Source: Opisthorchis felineus
Lineage: Eukaryota; Platyhelminthes; Trematoda; Opisthorchiida; Opisthorchiidae
DNA length: 64,000 nucleotides
Reading direction: 5' to 3'
NCBI GenBank assembly: GCA_004794785.1
Contig: SJOL01003837.1
Coordinates: forward strand, 1 to 64,000
The translations under genes were made by a program, and so were the position numbers. This document shows, piece by piece, positions 24,101 to 39,100 of the stretch. Every line of letters begins with the position of its first letter. Within the stretch, counting starts at the first letter, position 1. Below the pieces are notes generated by a model that saw only the letters and a program-made list of their open reading frames with translations, was not told the origin of the DNA and ran no database searches.

Positions 24101-27100
24101 TTCTGGTCTACCGTCCAGTGTGAAGTTGACTGGCTGTGTCTGCGACAATTCGGTAATAGAAACGCAGTAACCAACCACTATGGTGATGTAACATGTTCTC
24201 GACTTGGACTGAATGATATTAAGATATGATAGACGAATCCTTTGGGGTTGCCTAATGCTGGTCAGTTATTTTGTTTCTCCTTTGTTTGCTCCTTTTTATG
24301 CACTTTGCCAACGTCGTCTGAATTAAGTGGACCGGAAACGGAGTTCCATCGAGTAAACTTTCTGTCTGTGACTTGAAGATAGAGACTTTTACCACGTACA
24401 AGTCAGACTTACGGTTTCCAAAAGTTCGTCCATAAAATTCAAACCCAAGTGACAATTTTGTAGCAAAATCCAACGACCCTCTTGCATACTGCAGCTTAAC
24501 AGGCGCCGGGCGTGGACTTCTTGACCTTGTCCCATTGAAATCGCTCCACACTCTAGAGAATGGATGAGATAAGGGTGTAATAATTTGTGACCAATAAAAT
24601 TCAAAGTTAAGGTTTGTGTTCGACATTATCCTAATTCCCGACAACCGTCCAACAAAACGTTTTCTATGTATTCAGAAGAACCCTTTTTCATGTGCATGAA
24701 TGAGCACCAATGTGTTCTCGTTACCGCTAGCCTTTAATAATCATTGGACTTGGGTATCACAGACAGAAATGAAGTTAAGTTTGTCCCCAGATAACATTTA
24801 CTAACCATTTTTGGTCCTTCCCTGGCCAGAATTTGGGGACAAATCTAACTGGAGTTGCTGTTCTTGGCAGCTCAGGTTCCATAGTGAAACGATAACGGAT
24901 CCTGCTGCCTTACCTCACTTCCACTGAGTGCACATTCCTGTGCTTTGTAGGCAGACTTACGCTGACGAGGCAGCGGACAACTGCTGATGTTCTATAAGCT
25001 AACTTACTGCCTATATTGTGGCGTGACCCATGCTTGCTTGCTTGGAAACTAACCATATTCGGGCTCGCCATCATCGGTCCAACTACCAGATGAAACTCAT
25101 GAGTCCTGCTTGACGTCAGACTACTAGTTACATGAGGAAGTTTATTCTCAACAGTAGACCGGCGGTTGAGGACAGAAATACTATATAATTCAGTGTTGAT
25201 ATGACAAAAGAAACTGACTGGCAGATTCAACCGGTCAGCAATGGTCATTCCGTTTGTCAAGTGAGTAGCAAGGACAATGTATCACTGCAACCCAATGGAT
25301 TTGTTTAGAGGCGTTTCAGTTTCAGATACAAAAAGGAACTTACATTCATGCAGTGAAAACATGCCATCATCGAATCAGCACATTTCCTAGTAGATGTTTC
25401 TTGCTATGTCAACACCTAATTTTTTTTAACTTGTACCATCATTCAACCACATCTAACTATTGGAGTGGGAAAGCTGAATCGACTAGTTAGCGTACTCGTA
25501 TTCATATTCGCAGTCATGTAACACTTTCGTACCCCGTCTTCCATATCGGGTCCACTAAATATGCCGCATGCATTCGATAGAGCAACCTGCTTCCCGAATG
25601 TCTGAATTCAAGTATTCACCTAGGTATTGCGCACAAGGTTTGACTTGACTTAACTTGAACTGTTTTACAGTAAACCTCACGTGTTCTTGTTATTGACGAA
25701 TGCAGATGACCACTCTGCAGTTATGCCCAGTTAGGTCAAGTAGGGCTTGAGGGAGAAGTGTTTTAGGGGGGGATGGGGTTTTCGAAGAAGGGGTTGATTG
25801 TAACGTAACCAACTAGTTAACCACAAAAAGTCCAAGGCTTGTGGGTGCGAATTTTGAGAACAACGCACTCAATCCCATTTTCTTCGCGAGACGTTCAATG
25901 TTATCTGTGGGATCGGATCCCATTGATAGAAAACAAATCATTGGCGTCCGCGCATCCGCTTCTTCTAGCATCTCTTCTAGATTTGTGATGACCCCTTCGG
26001 CAAAAGAGGGACCCAGTGCTTCGGCAGTATATCGTTTGGCCATTGGAAGACATCGGTCTGGACACCAAGAACGAATAAGTAAGAGACGATGAAACGTAGT
26101 CAGACGGTCGTAACCGCTTGGCAATGAAGCTTCCTCTGGCGCGTTCGCATCGAACCACGATTTCCAATTCTGCAAATAAATGATGCAGAACAGCCAATTA
26201 GTAATATTCGGGGATTTGGACGAAAAAAGTTCGCATCAACGAAGCATATATCGGATAGTGGTTAGCCGAAACTGTTCTAACCTCGAATGATCAGTCTTAT
26301 TTCCAGTCAGGTGGCTGAAGCCAACGATAAATCATGTATTTCTGGTTCAAGTTACGCCTTATAAGAATTGTCTGCTGAAGCCCCAAGCACTTACCCCCCC
26401 CCCCACCCCAGTCCGAAATCTGTCCACCAAACGGTTTGAAAACATTCTCCTGCAAATTATCATGAACATCACAGATGTTTTCTCAAGGGATTCGGGACAA
26501 AACGGAGCGGTTATGTTTTCATAGCTTGATCCCATTCACTATTTCTGATTCACATATCCAGATGTGAACGCGATATGCTAAGCAGGGAACTGGAAACAGT
26601 ATCCATAAAAGGAGAAACTTTATAGGGGGATAACTTCAACTCATGGCTTTGTGAGTAGGAGCTTTGAAATGCAAGCAGAAAGACTGGAATGGGACGCATC
26701 AGCTTGACACGGGCTGGACTGTGATATCTGAAATGGCTTCATGTAAACTACCATGTTACGTCTATTTTCTCTGAAATTCAGTGCATAGGTGCATTGTAGA
26801 ACGGGAGAGGAAAGGTCAGACTTGGTCCGGAAAGAACACTAGACTATTCTATTCCTTCAAAGAGAGGAAAAACCTTAAGGGCGCTCTTCTCTTTCGTAGT
26901 GTTTTTTATCTTTTCTGAGTCACCATGAGCATCCGTAACCAATCACACAATAGCCCCTAGGACGTTGTAGTCATCTGTATGATGACATTTTCACTAGGCA
27001 TTGTTGTAGAGGAGCCGTTTTTCTTAACTTTGCCCAACTGTTCGAGTTCTTGGTACAGGATGGTCTAGATTGAGGTAACCCTCTTTCTTTTGACGCTGTG

Positions 27101-30100
27101 GCTCAAAAATGGTCCAAAAGCCAGTAGTCACCAACTTGTTGAGTATGCATCTGCTGTGCAACTGTTTTGTTTTTCAGTTTGCAGTTTGGGAGACGTTTTC
27201 AGTTTTGTAGTAATCACCATACACCGGCGAAATAGGAACACACAGTGGCTCTAGTTGGAAGGGTCAGATGATGTGAATTTTCGAGAATATCAACTCACCC
27301 TTCTGTTTAGTGTGATCTTGGAACCCGTTGACTTCTTTTTCTAACATAACACGGGTTTTCATTCCTCTAAATCAAACTGTCCGGCCTGTCTGTTAAAAAC
27401 CCCATGGAATACATCGGCGTTGCCTAGTACTTCTGCTGAGACGTCTATCAAGGTATCAGGTGCCCAAATCACATATCCGTTGCATTTATCTACGCACCTG
27501 CTTTATTGTGGCTTACACAATGCACTCCAAAGTACGTAACCTACAAGTGCGTGAGTATTTGGACGAGGGCGGCTATTGGACATGCGAAAATTGAGTTGAC
27601 GGCGACAAATCATCGACAGATGAAATGCGACTGTCATGCGCTCAGCAACTGAACATTTACGGGAGGGTGGGCCACGTGGATATCAATAGTTCCCCAGTAG
27701 TACTGTGTAAGACAAACAGACTGTTGGCAAATTAATTAAACTAGAAGGGATAGCACATTACGGAAGGTTCAGTGGCGCCCTGATCTGAGGAAAACGCTTG
27801 GGTAGCGCAGTTCGAATTCCGTTCCTGGCGGCTCTTTCTAGGCATCGTGAATGACATCGTTAGGGCAGATTTTGTGCAACAGAACTTTCATCTGATTAGT
27901 GTATCAAACTCCTGTCCAGAACTACAATGACTGATGGTTGATACAAAACATATATTACTTGATGGTGAACATAGCAGACTTATGCAGAGTTACCGATCCG
28001 TTTGCACACATGAGGAGCGTTGGTCAATCACTTCGCATAAGACATATGGAATGAACTATAGAACAATTCAGCTGCAATTCCACAGAGCCATGGATGCCCC
28101 CAAACTACGGTTTCCCCAAGTCAAAGATTTTATTGACTTCTGTACAAACCTTCCGGGCGGTAATAAAAGTGACCGTTTCAAGGGAATTGCCAACAACGGA
28201 TTGTAAGGCTCGGAAACAAGAGGTTTTGCTCTTGCTACCAAAAATCAAACACATACTGAAAGGCATCGCTTAGATGTCCATGTGTAGACTAAGCTCTTTT
28301 GGGTTTTACATCCGCTTTGAGTTCAAAAGGTTCTCTATCATACTAGTGGTTTTTTTGTTGTTGAGATAATTTTCCACGTATCTATGGGGTAAATGTCTTA
28401 GGGACTTTTCTCTTGCATATACAGCAAGGGTAATATACTCGAAAACCTGTGATATAGTCTGGGAATATCGTGATAAACATTCATTGTAAGCAAAAAATTC
28501 CACTTCATGAAGAGAAACACCTCCATTGTTTTTTATTCACCTGAAATGTCCTGATTATGCACTTTACAATGCGATGTGTTTTATGTTGATCACGTGTATA
28601 GTTTTGGAGATACTTTTCATCAGAATGCAGACTTGCGCAGTTCCCTGAAATTTTCTCTACCTTTCTACATGGTTTTAACCTTTCGGAAAACTGCAACCAG
28701 TCTGTGCCTTACCTTGTCATCCGCAGAAATCTGATTAGTGAGCTGTGCGAACTGGGGAAGTTTGCTAAGCTCTACCAGATTCAACCAAGTCATATCTTGT
28801 ATCCATTTCTTTGGCTTCGGCTTGACAGCGTTCAAATCCAAGGCTGCTCCACCTGAAACGAACCGAATGATATAGGGGATAAAGGATAAGAAGAACTCGT
28901 TCCTCAGTTGGAATGCTGTCAAATACCGGTTCCACAATCCCTCAGGTTATTACACTTGGCTGTGAGGTGATTATTTGCAATCAACATGGTCATGGTGAAG
29001 AAGCTTGAGAAATGAAACTTACTTCAGTGGATGGCATATACAGAGTAAGAAAAGGCAGTCGATATGCCTGCCGGCCGGCTGTAAGAGCTGTAAGAGCCCT
29101 GATCACCCATGTTATTGATGTATTCACAAAAAAGATCTCATTGGAATCCGTTCCTCAGAATTGGTGATGCGCTAAAACTGCCACTTTTCTCTGTACTCGA
29201 TAAAGCGATCGTAGTCACTCGAATTTGTCTTCCATGGAACGCAACAATTCGAGGAGCTTGATGCTATGTAAAACTTCCACCTTTAAGTGTAGTAATAACA
29301 GCTCATATAAATTTTATAACCATGGGAGAATTCTGGAAGATTTACCATGCGAACTGTGTGAGCATGCGCTGAATATACACCATTTTGGACGCAAGTAACA
29401 CGAGGTTCCTGCGTATCGATTAACGAGTAGCGTCGAAGGTGGTTCCTTGCATTCTGTTTTTTCGCCGAGATAACTATGCTTCCACTAGTCCCATCTATTC
29501 ACTCCTGTTTAAAATACCGATGCAAACTCGCTGATTAATTACATCAGCCAGGTAGGCTTAACAAAGGTCATCCCGGTCCGGAAGGATGCAATGCCGTAAT
29601 CAACAGGCTGATGACCCACCACTGTTCGGAGGTGAGAAACACACTCGCTTACAATGGGTCCGTTGTTCCCGCGTTGAAAAGTTCAGTCTGCCGGGTGGTA
29701 ACGGTTCGTTTTCCGCATTATAAGTGGGCGAATTACGTGCTTTGCTGCACTTATTTTTGTCTTCTTCTATAGCTCTTCTAACTTTAAAACTCACTTTCTC
29801 GTCTATGAACTAATCATTGATAAGACATGGATGTGGAGTCCCATCCCATACTCATTTTGAACAAAATTGATTAAAATAGCAGGTAGTACACTCCTTTCCC
29901 TATACGAAACTTTAAGGTAAGCGAATCCGGTCGAATTAACTGGTGTTCGTGTTCGAAAGGAACCCCATTGTCTTTTCGTTTAACGTGTATGGCAGCACGG
30001 CCATTTCAGGAAGTGGACTGTTATTGGATAGGTCGTCAGACACAGGTAATGCTGCACAGTGAAGTAATAGGCGTTCGTTTTGCCGAAAGTGACGGAGTTA

Positions 30101-33100
30101 GAGAAACCTGTGAGATCATTCGTTCGTTTTTACGATGAGCACGGCTGAAATGAATTTTCTCGAAGTCTTAATGGCAGAAATATATGGGGATCTGGAAGGT
30201 AACATTAGTTGACTGCCTAGTTGTGTGTGCAACTCACTGGCGGAATATGTTTTCGTTAGTTGGCATACTGATACTCTATTCAAACGCTTGGTCAAACTTG
30301 CTGGTCTCGGATGTCTATTCGCGCAGTTCGACACAGGGATTGCTCCGGTGGTCCCAAACAGTTTATTCTGATTAGGTCTGACTGACCTTTCTCACGAATT
30401 TGCGTGATGTAATTTTTAATCAAGCATTCTCTCATGCAGGGTGTTCACCACATAAAGAAGTCACTGCACTTCTCCAACATTCCTTTGTCTAAATTATTCA
30501 ATGAATCAGGCTTAGCTGCAAGCACAAGGTAATAGAAAATTTCTTCGGTTGCATCCCACGACGCGTCCAAGCTGAGAATGAGTGACAAAATATTCTGAAA
30601 CAGAGACATAGCAGGTTATTTTGCATTTATAAATTTGATCACCAATGAGCATCACTAACTCGTACTGGACAAAGGGCGAGTATTAGAACCCTCATGCAAA
30701 GGAGGCCGTATAGGTAGGCTAATAGCCTGACATCCGGAGCCAGGTTCAAGGTGCATCAGATTAGGACTTCTGGATGGTTCCTTCCCGACTGGTGGACAGC
30801 AAATAGTAACCAGTATGGGTAGCTTTGCCTGATTTAGACAAGCGACCAGTTACGTTCGCTTTATCTTGAGTGATTAAATTTGAGACACTAGGAATGTACT
30901 AGATAATTTGTCCAGTTTTCTCTGATGGATTCAGCAATAAGTGGGTTAGAACCACGTGGTTACTTTGTGCGGAGCTTGGAGCTGCGAAACAAATCACTCG
31001 CAAAGTTTGACTTCGTTATTGTCCCAATTCTCCACATAATTTCTTTCTTCGGGACTCGGGGTCGTCTGAGACTGGAGGCAAGATTGAATCTGGAAAAGAG
31101 TCTTTAGCAAGCTTCTGAGACAAAAAGTTATCAGCCTGCGAAAATAGTTGGACGGTACTTAGCTTTCTATACGAATATGTTGTCCGGGAACTATACGCCC
31201 ATCAGTATCTACTGTTTTCCCTAAAGACTGGGAACTTCATTGCGCTCTTATTCTCGAGATACAAATCCCTGTACTTCTTGTGAATTCACATAACGAGAAG
31301 AGCACCAATTGTGATGGTGATGCTGCCACCACGGACTGAAAACTGCAGATATGAATAATCCCTAGAATAAGAATGAAGTTAGTCCAAGGACCAAAGATAA
31401 TTGGTCGTTTTTCCTAACTTAAGTCTTTCCAGCTGTAACTTTGCTCTTAGTTCAATTGAGGCATTTTAAGGCGCTGGCATCCATTTTTTCGCGAATTTTA
31501 AATTTTGTCCACCTGCATCTTTTGGAATTCAAGCTGGCTGGATTTTTCTGAAGCCAGGGTCTCCATATCCCACCCAAATTTCACTAGAAACCCTTAAAAA
31601 GCTGGCCTGTAAACCACTATTATTTTGTGTAGCTAGGTAACTAAGATGAGACAGGGTAAGCATCCCTAGAAAGGTGTTTATATAGATTTTACGCCGGAAG
31701 ACTTCAAATTGTAAAGCGAACCACATACACATGGCCGGATGTTTCCCATAAAAGTACTCTTTATCCTTTCGACCTATGCTATACCAGGTGGTTGTTACCA
31801 GCTTGGTTCCAAAACATACACCAGCTTATTGATGCTACGCAAAGTTTGCTGCTATGAGAGATTTTCTCTCGATTAATTCCAGGAAATGCGTATCACTCAG
31901 AAAAGCACAACATATGGCTTTGCCTCGTTTTTTTCTTCAACTGCAACAGACTTCAAAGACTCGACTTACTCAGGAAATGAAGGCAATGAAAGAATACCTA
32001 TTTCAGTTACTTTGAGGTCAGCAAGACACATCATTGACTGAAATCCACAAAATTGTCATTCAAAACACAGGTCATCTAAGAAGACAAATTAAAGATGATC
32101 AAACTGTGATTCAGGTGTTATGCGAGTCAGGGCTTTTGTATTGCCACATGCAGTTTATGGCTGACAATTATACTCGAGACAATTTATGATTCCATAGGCT
32201 GTTGCCCACAAGTACAACGTTTCCTGTCATCGCTTGAGCTTCATGGACGATCAAAGTATCAACTCGGAGGTCTACCTGCCGCGTGTATTTCACAAGCATC
32301 ATTCTGAAGCACTAGTGTACACCTTGGGAGAGAGGTGGGTTGGTAACTGAACCCTTTCCTGTGGCGATCCTATAAGTAGAACCGTGGATAGCACAAATAA
32401 GGTCTTGAGAGCTCGTTCGATAAATCCTCCGGATAGGACGACTAGCAGTGAAACGATAAAGGGAAGAGACTCGATGCACAGACCACTAGTCTGACGGAAA
32501 AAGTGGCAGTACTGACAGAACAATTTACGCTACAAGATAAACCAAACGAACTGCCCGATGGGCTACACAGCCTAGTATCATTTCAGGCCAAATCTCAATT
32601 CGTGGTATTAAGTTATATCTATGGTACTTGGCTGATCGCTCGCATCTCAACTGTCTTTCAATTAGCATTTGACTATTCGTCATCCTATCGGCGGATCTAT
32701 TCTATGCAGAGTGGTGACGTGAGAATGGACAATGGATTTTTGCAATCGTTTCGGTTATTTCAACCTCGCCATGTACTTCGAGTGGTTACATTTGCTGTTA
32801 ACCTGTTCGTCAAGCTTGGTGATTGGGTCGCAGACTTCTTGTCACCATTTGAGGTGGCAACGTCATTACGCTTTTTGGTAGGTGCTTTCCTCATCAGTTC
32901 AGAATCTCATACGGATAAATAAGAATACGTGATGGACGAGAGGAAATCAAAAGATTTCCATACAACAACGTACCACATATATCGAAGTTGGTTGAATATG
33001 CCTAACACCACGTAGTGTGCACAAATGTTTACCATAAAGTCGTCACTGGTAAAAAGCCCTTGAGTTTTGTGAGATGCGCACTGCTGACTATTCTGTACAG

Positions 33101-36100
33101 TGCTTCTCGGCTTTTCAGCGAAGATTTGCTCCACTGACAGAACGAAATCTCAGTTGAAACTTTCCGAATCGCCTCACACTACTGTCAATCCGTAAGTAGC
33201 TCAGGAGAGGAAGAATTGCACCAGACGACTGAAACCTCCATTTGTGAAGTCGTCACTCGAGCAGCCAGTCAATAGGTGACGACATGTTGTGGTTTTTGTG
33301 ATAGAATGACGAGTGATGCTAGTTTATGTTTAAGTGCGAATCCATCACGCCACTAATCGGCTGATCGTGGCTGAACGGGTGTGTTGAACCACTGGCCGGA
33401 AGATCGCTGATTCGAAACTCCCTACTGGAGTTTAGTGGGATGCTCACTGCTAATGATTCCCAATAAGAGTGAAACAGCTGTACAGTGATTCTCGGTTTCT
33501 CAGCATAGATCTGCTTCACCGAAAGGATGAAACCTCAACTGAAACTTAACAAATCCTCTCATACTACCATCAATCTGTAATTGGCTCAGAGGAAGAATAA
33601 CTGCACAAGACGAGTGAAACTTCCATCTGAAGCGTCTAATGAGCCAACCGAATACAGTGAAACCAGACTGGAACACAACATAGATATACGGCGGGTTGAC
33701 TAAAAAACTTATACAAATGGGATGTTATTGGCTAAACCATTTAAGTGCAAGCACGTGAAGGTGTGAAGTCCTCCTAAGAGTACACTGTCTACTCCAGTGG
33801 TGACGAAAAGCTTGTAAACCCACTTTCAAACTCGGTCAGCAGGCAAGCAACTAATGTATCTGGATCTGTGGATTTCTTCAGCTCGTGTGAGTGCTCTGGT
33901 CTAAAAATGTGTTAGAGCTCGTCCTTATATAACTCGTGCAAGTCAGAAAACTGCGGGTAATGCTACTGTTTTGAAGTTAGGTGTAACCGGTTGTTTTCGC
34001 AACCTGTGGCCCCGTACCAGTGCATAATTTCACGTATGAGCGCCATAGAGTGCTAACATACACCTCCTGACTACGCATCTGCAACTGGTATGTAGATTTG
34101 GGGCGGAAGAGAGTGTGTGAAAACTACTAGAGAAGAGTATCAAGACGTTTAAAAGTAGGGGTCAGACCAACAGCAAGTATTCCACCGGTTAGTATTCATC
34201 AAACCTAGGATTTCCATTCATTATATGAATCCTTAAGATTCTTGCTAGGGAGTCCTTCTGTCTGAAAACAGCTGTGCAATGACAGGAGTGCTAGTATTGT
34301 TCCAGAATGTGTTCCATGAATCGACACAGGTTTAGCACAAAAACGCGGCACAACGATGACATGAAACTGCGGCTGTGCGAATGACGCTATTCTCACCTTT
34401 GATAAAAAACTGGAATTCCTCATTGTTCACTTCCCCCCTGTGCATAGCGATTTTGAGTGTAAGGAACACTGTGAAGGTAAACTTGTCCGGCTCGTAGAAA
34501 CCTCTGGCTGTATAGCGATAAACAAGGAATGTCAAGTAATCAATTATATTCGCAATGCGCTTCTGGTTTATTGGAGACTTTTCTGACCTAGCCATGGATA
34601 GGTCAAACAATCCCAAGAATTGCCTCAGCGATGTTTGGTACATCACGTTCACCATGCTCATTTCTACGACCAGAAAGTAAAGCAGTGATCCACGAGCAGC
34701 GACTGGTCGAAATTCCTCTCGGGCCGCATTGATCTTCACCTCAGTTTCCGCAGCCACATTCAGTTTTTCTTGAACTTCTTCAGAGGTTGCTTTGGTGATT
34801 TGAAGCATTTCTATCAGCGACTCATCTTCGACCAGACTACCTTCAGTGGTCGTTAAGCGATACAACAAATTATCCTCCAGTTCCTTCATTTTTCTCCGAT
34901 TGGCGGCAACTTGCTCCAGAAGCTTGGTTCGCTCTGTTTCAAGTTCCTATAGCGAAAATACCAAGCAAAGCTTCGCTAGATGCAGTATATAGATTGGCAA
35001 AAATTTAGACTTCTAGATAAACTCAGTAAATATCATTACCGCTCCAAACTCCAACAGTCGCACAGAACATTTTGCAATGCAATTGACCGTGTGCTGAGAT
35101 TATAAATGTATCAGCGCATTCATTACGTCACCGTCAGTACAAAGTTGTCCCCTTCGGAAGAAACCACCCGAGGAATCAAATCAGAATTCGTCCCTTCTAT
35201 GTGGTGGTTCCTCCAGATAGAAGCACATGTGGTGAGAACAACTGAACCCAATTTGAGCTAGGTTACAGGCTGCAAAACATAGTTCAGAAAATTGTAGATG
35301 ATTCTGCCAAATAGTGCCTGCTCGATTCAGTGGTCTGAACAGTCCTAGGATTGTTTTCCCCAAAAACAACTCAACTCACTTCAGGCGATAAATCACGAAG
35401 ATATTTTCAACAAAAAGCAGTGCCTACTGGCCATGGAAAAATCGACTAGTCGACAAACTCCAGGATTCTTTCTGTCATCGTAGCTAGGTTTTGTGGATGT
35501 TAGTCAACCACAGCACAAGTTAATCATGTGATAGTAAAAACTGGATGAAGAATACCTGGCTTGACTGATTATCTCCCCAACCGTATCTCTCTACAGTAGC
35601 TTTTTTGGAAAGAGCGTGCTACGGCGACGGAGCGTCTGGCCTTTCCTAGACATGGCTCGTCTTTAGAGAATCGTACGCTACAGAGGCCTCTCCTGGAATG
35701 ACCGTTGCACCACGACTGACCATTTGGAACGAAGTGAAAAGCACGATAATCGTGGTGTAAAAACAACCCGGTTAACAAACCTTTTTCTCTGTCATAATCA
35801 CCAAACCCAGGAGCTGGTCCTCCAAACCACGTCTGGTAACCGTAAAGTCAATTACTGCCGTCCTTGCATAAATTTCCGGTGTATAGGCCGGATTGGGTAG
35901 TTTGGTTGTGATGTACAATCTGAACCCCTTCAAAACTTCACACTCTTTATCTCCCAGTTTGACTTTCAAGGCAGATCCAGATTTAATAAAATTCTTCTCC
36001 AAGATGTTATCCAATGCAGGGTCTAGTTCTTCGCCCACATCTTCAATGAGCAGTGGCCGTCCCAGTGCCAAAGCATCTTCCAGATGTGTCCGGAAGTATT

Positions 36101-39100
36101 TGTGATTCAATGATGTAATCTAGATGAAGTAGTCAACAAAAGTGTGAAATGAATCACGTATTTTCTTTTGAAATGGGTATGAATTATGCTTTCTGTCTGC
36201 AAAATTTGGAAGACACCACTATTTCGCTTTAATGCTCTGTTGAATGAGGTCTGCAGTGGGTTGCAGTGTGTATACAGCTTGAACAGACTGGGATAAGTGA
36301 ATGCTTGAGGCTGACGTTGATGAGAATTAATGATATTCTGTTGTTACTTGTAAAGTAAACTTACTGCATTCTGGCGGATTGATGGAGCAAAAATGACCTA
36401 ACTAGTGGCTAACCTGCAATTCATTCACTTCTTCTTTTCGCTTGATCCATGCCTTCCCCTGACCTTGAGGATCAATCAGAAGTGGATAGCGTGTGGCTCG
36501 TGTCACAACTAGTCCATTCTGGACGGACAACTCATCAGTCGGAAGTCCTTGCACGTTCCACTCGGAAAGGGTTGCATTGTCTACCAACATAGTAATGAAG
36601 TTCACATCCTGAGGTGTAAGAAACAACAGCGGAAGTATTCAATCGCTTTATTCCCAAAGTATAATGTTCATGAAAGAGTCAATGTCCCTTACATTCAAGC
36701 ATATCAACTATATTCACTTTATAGCACCCTCTGGATTGCCGGAGAGGTAATTGAATGTTCATTATTGGATTTTCCCCTACAAGGCTAAGTTATTCTATAC
36801 TGGAAAGTTGAATTTGCCTGACCAAGGGAGCTAGAGTAATGTATTAGCTCACAACCACATCCGTCTGGTCGAAACTGCCATTTCACAATCATGTATATCA
36901 ACACTAAAGTCATAACCAATATGACCTTCTAAAAATGACGAAATGCTCATCTGATAGTACTGGCACATACGCTGCTAGTGGAATACGACACTTGTACTCA
37001 ATAAAGAGACAGATTCCTATAAAATATGATGTATACTTGTGAGACTGTTGGTAGCAGTCAAGGCAGCAATATCAGAAACACGCCATTTGGACAATTTTTG
37101 TATACTTAACAAATTCGTGTGCGTATTTATAATGGTTGAACCTTTACAGCCATCATCATACAAAACGTATGAGGCTCGCACACCTGGGAAATGAAGATTT
37201 TGTAAAGAAAACAGAGTTCTTTCCACGATTCAGCTAAATCACGCCTGTTTAAGCTCAGTCATCGATGTGTCCAGCTAAGGCCAGTACGAAATTTAGAAAG
37301 TAAGGTGTACACAAAGGACCATCACACAACATAGTGACCATTGAGATATCCAGAATACATCTACCTTTAGCGGTTCTCCGAATAACGGGACCCACATAAT
37401 GGGGCATTCGATGGAGAATGTAAAAAAAAATCGAAAGGCCGCAATTCCATAGTATTCATCCTTTCTCTCGACCGGATCCACCACTTGCCTGAATCCACTG
37501 TTTTATGCGTCTATCTCATAGAATCGATATGCACCAGTAATCCCTCATGAAATTTTGACCCTTGACATATTGAACCAATTTTGACGATTTTTTTTACGCG
37601 CGCTTTCTGACTACTTGCGTTAACACGTGTTATACATACACGTTTGTCGCTAATTCAGCTCGATTTGCCATTCTCTCCGGGTAAGCTGCTTCTACAGGGT
37701 TTCTATAACCCTTTAAAGCTTCCTTTGGGCTTGCACCAATCTGAGCAACAAGTTAGACAGGAATCCCCATAAGCTGAGTTTTGGATCCCTTTAATATGCG
37801 TATTTTTGTACATGTAGCATCATATTTTATTCATAAAACTCAAGAATTCACTATCATTGGCTTGTGTTTTTGCGCGTTACTCAATCAGGCTTTCCAGAAT
37901 ACGTCAAGTATTCTACACACTGCTGAATTGCCCCGCCTGACACGTGCTAATTCGTATGGGAACGAAAAATTAGGGATGGCAAATTACCCAGTAGTTTCAC
38001 AAACAAAGCTCACATGATTCACTTGAATAGTAAAATTATTTCCACTAAAAATTTCACCAGTTAAATCATGTTACCAGATCCGGTGCAGCTCCACTTAGTA
38101 ATTCCGCAGTCTAAATTATGTTATCGGTCCATGGAAGTCCCGGACGTTTTGTTTCAAACAGAGCTACCTTGATGTGATTCTACTTGTCACAACTGGGAAA
38201 GACTGTATTTTTCATCCTGCAGACATTCTGATTGCGTCATGTGCACGGTAAAATTATACACTGCTCCCATGGTCGTTCAGCTGTCTCTCTGCATTGACTT
38301 CATTGTGCTGTTGTAGCGGGGAAACCATTCTTTGGGCAGGCTCATGCAACCAATGTGCAACCATTGTCTACATTCGTTCAGCTGTAACAACCTTTCGGTA
38401 CCTAGCTGCCATGCCACTGGAAGGATGCACGAGGGCTGGGATACTGCCAAGTTGCCCAAACCTAGACAGAGGAAGTCGATAGGCAGAAGTCGGGTTCGAA
38501 CCACGGACCTTCCAGTCAGTAAATTCGCGCTCTAACCGCTGAGCCATCTCGCCCCCTATGTCTACATTAAATTTGCAAGGTATTGTTTAGGAATTGTGTC
38601 TGACTAACCCTATCAATCCTGACATCTGTTGCTAGACAGATCTATCGGCTAGGGCATTCAGGAACTGTTAGCTTTTGATGTCTGATTATGGTAAAATTGT
38701 ACCCTGATGCGTATTTGCTGTGACCATCTGAAAGCTCCTCCTCATCACAGCCGAGCAACTTTTATCCTAATGCCTCTCAATTAGTATCCAAAGTGTTTAC
38801 ATACTACAGGGCACCGCAGTTTGCGGTTAACGAAAAGATGCTACAGTCATCAGTTTTTTTGTCGGGTCACTGGTTAATTTCGGATATAAGGACGTCTACG
38901 AACTCACGGTCCAAAGATATCGATCAGCTGAAGCAAAATTTTGAAGAGACTAAAAACTGCTGATCAGGAGAAGTTGTAAACTTCATTAGCAACCGTAAAA
39001 AAGTTAATATTTGCCAGTAAGGCTGAATATCCTACAAAGTCATTCGGTCGTACTAGTTCTAACACAAGAAACTGAGCCATATTATGTGCTCTTTGTGCGT

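Larger units (their letters stand above)
28853..34396 (-). other. Dynein intron 13, 5.5 kb
   Basis: It contains a splice-flanked orphan ORF (30445-30594, -), a decayed member of the VDLF repeat family (about 32790-32880), and two diverged copies of a 220-bp repeat (33055-33275 and 33425-33650). The rest is unrecognised. Confidence 0.6.

Noticed and set aside
26395..26410. Poly-C runs here and at 55995-56007
   Set aside because: Short homopolymers; the second is the G-run start of SINE D and the first has no associated element.
32503..32922. 139-codon plus-strand ORF
   Set aside because: Its only conserved part is the VDLF repeat block, so it is a repeat-derived chance frame rather than a gene.
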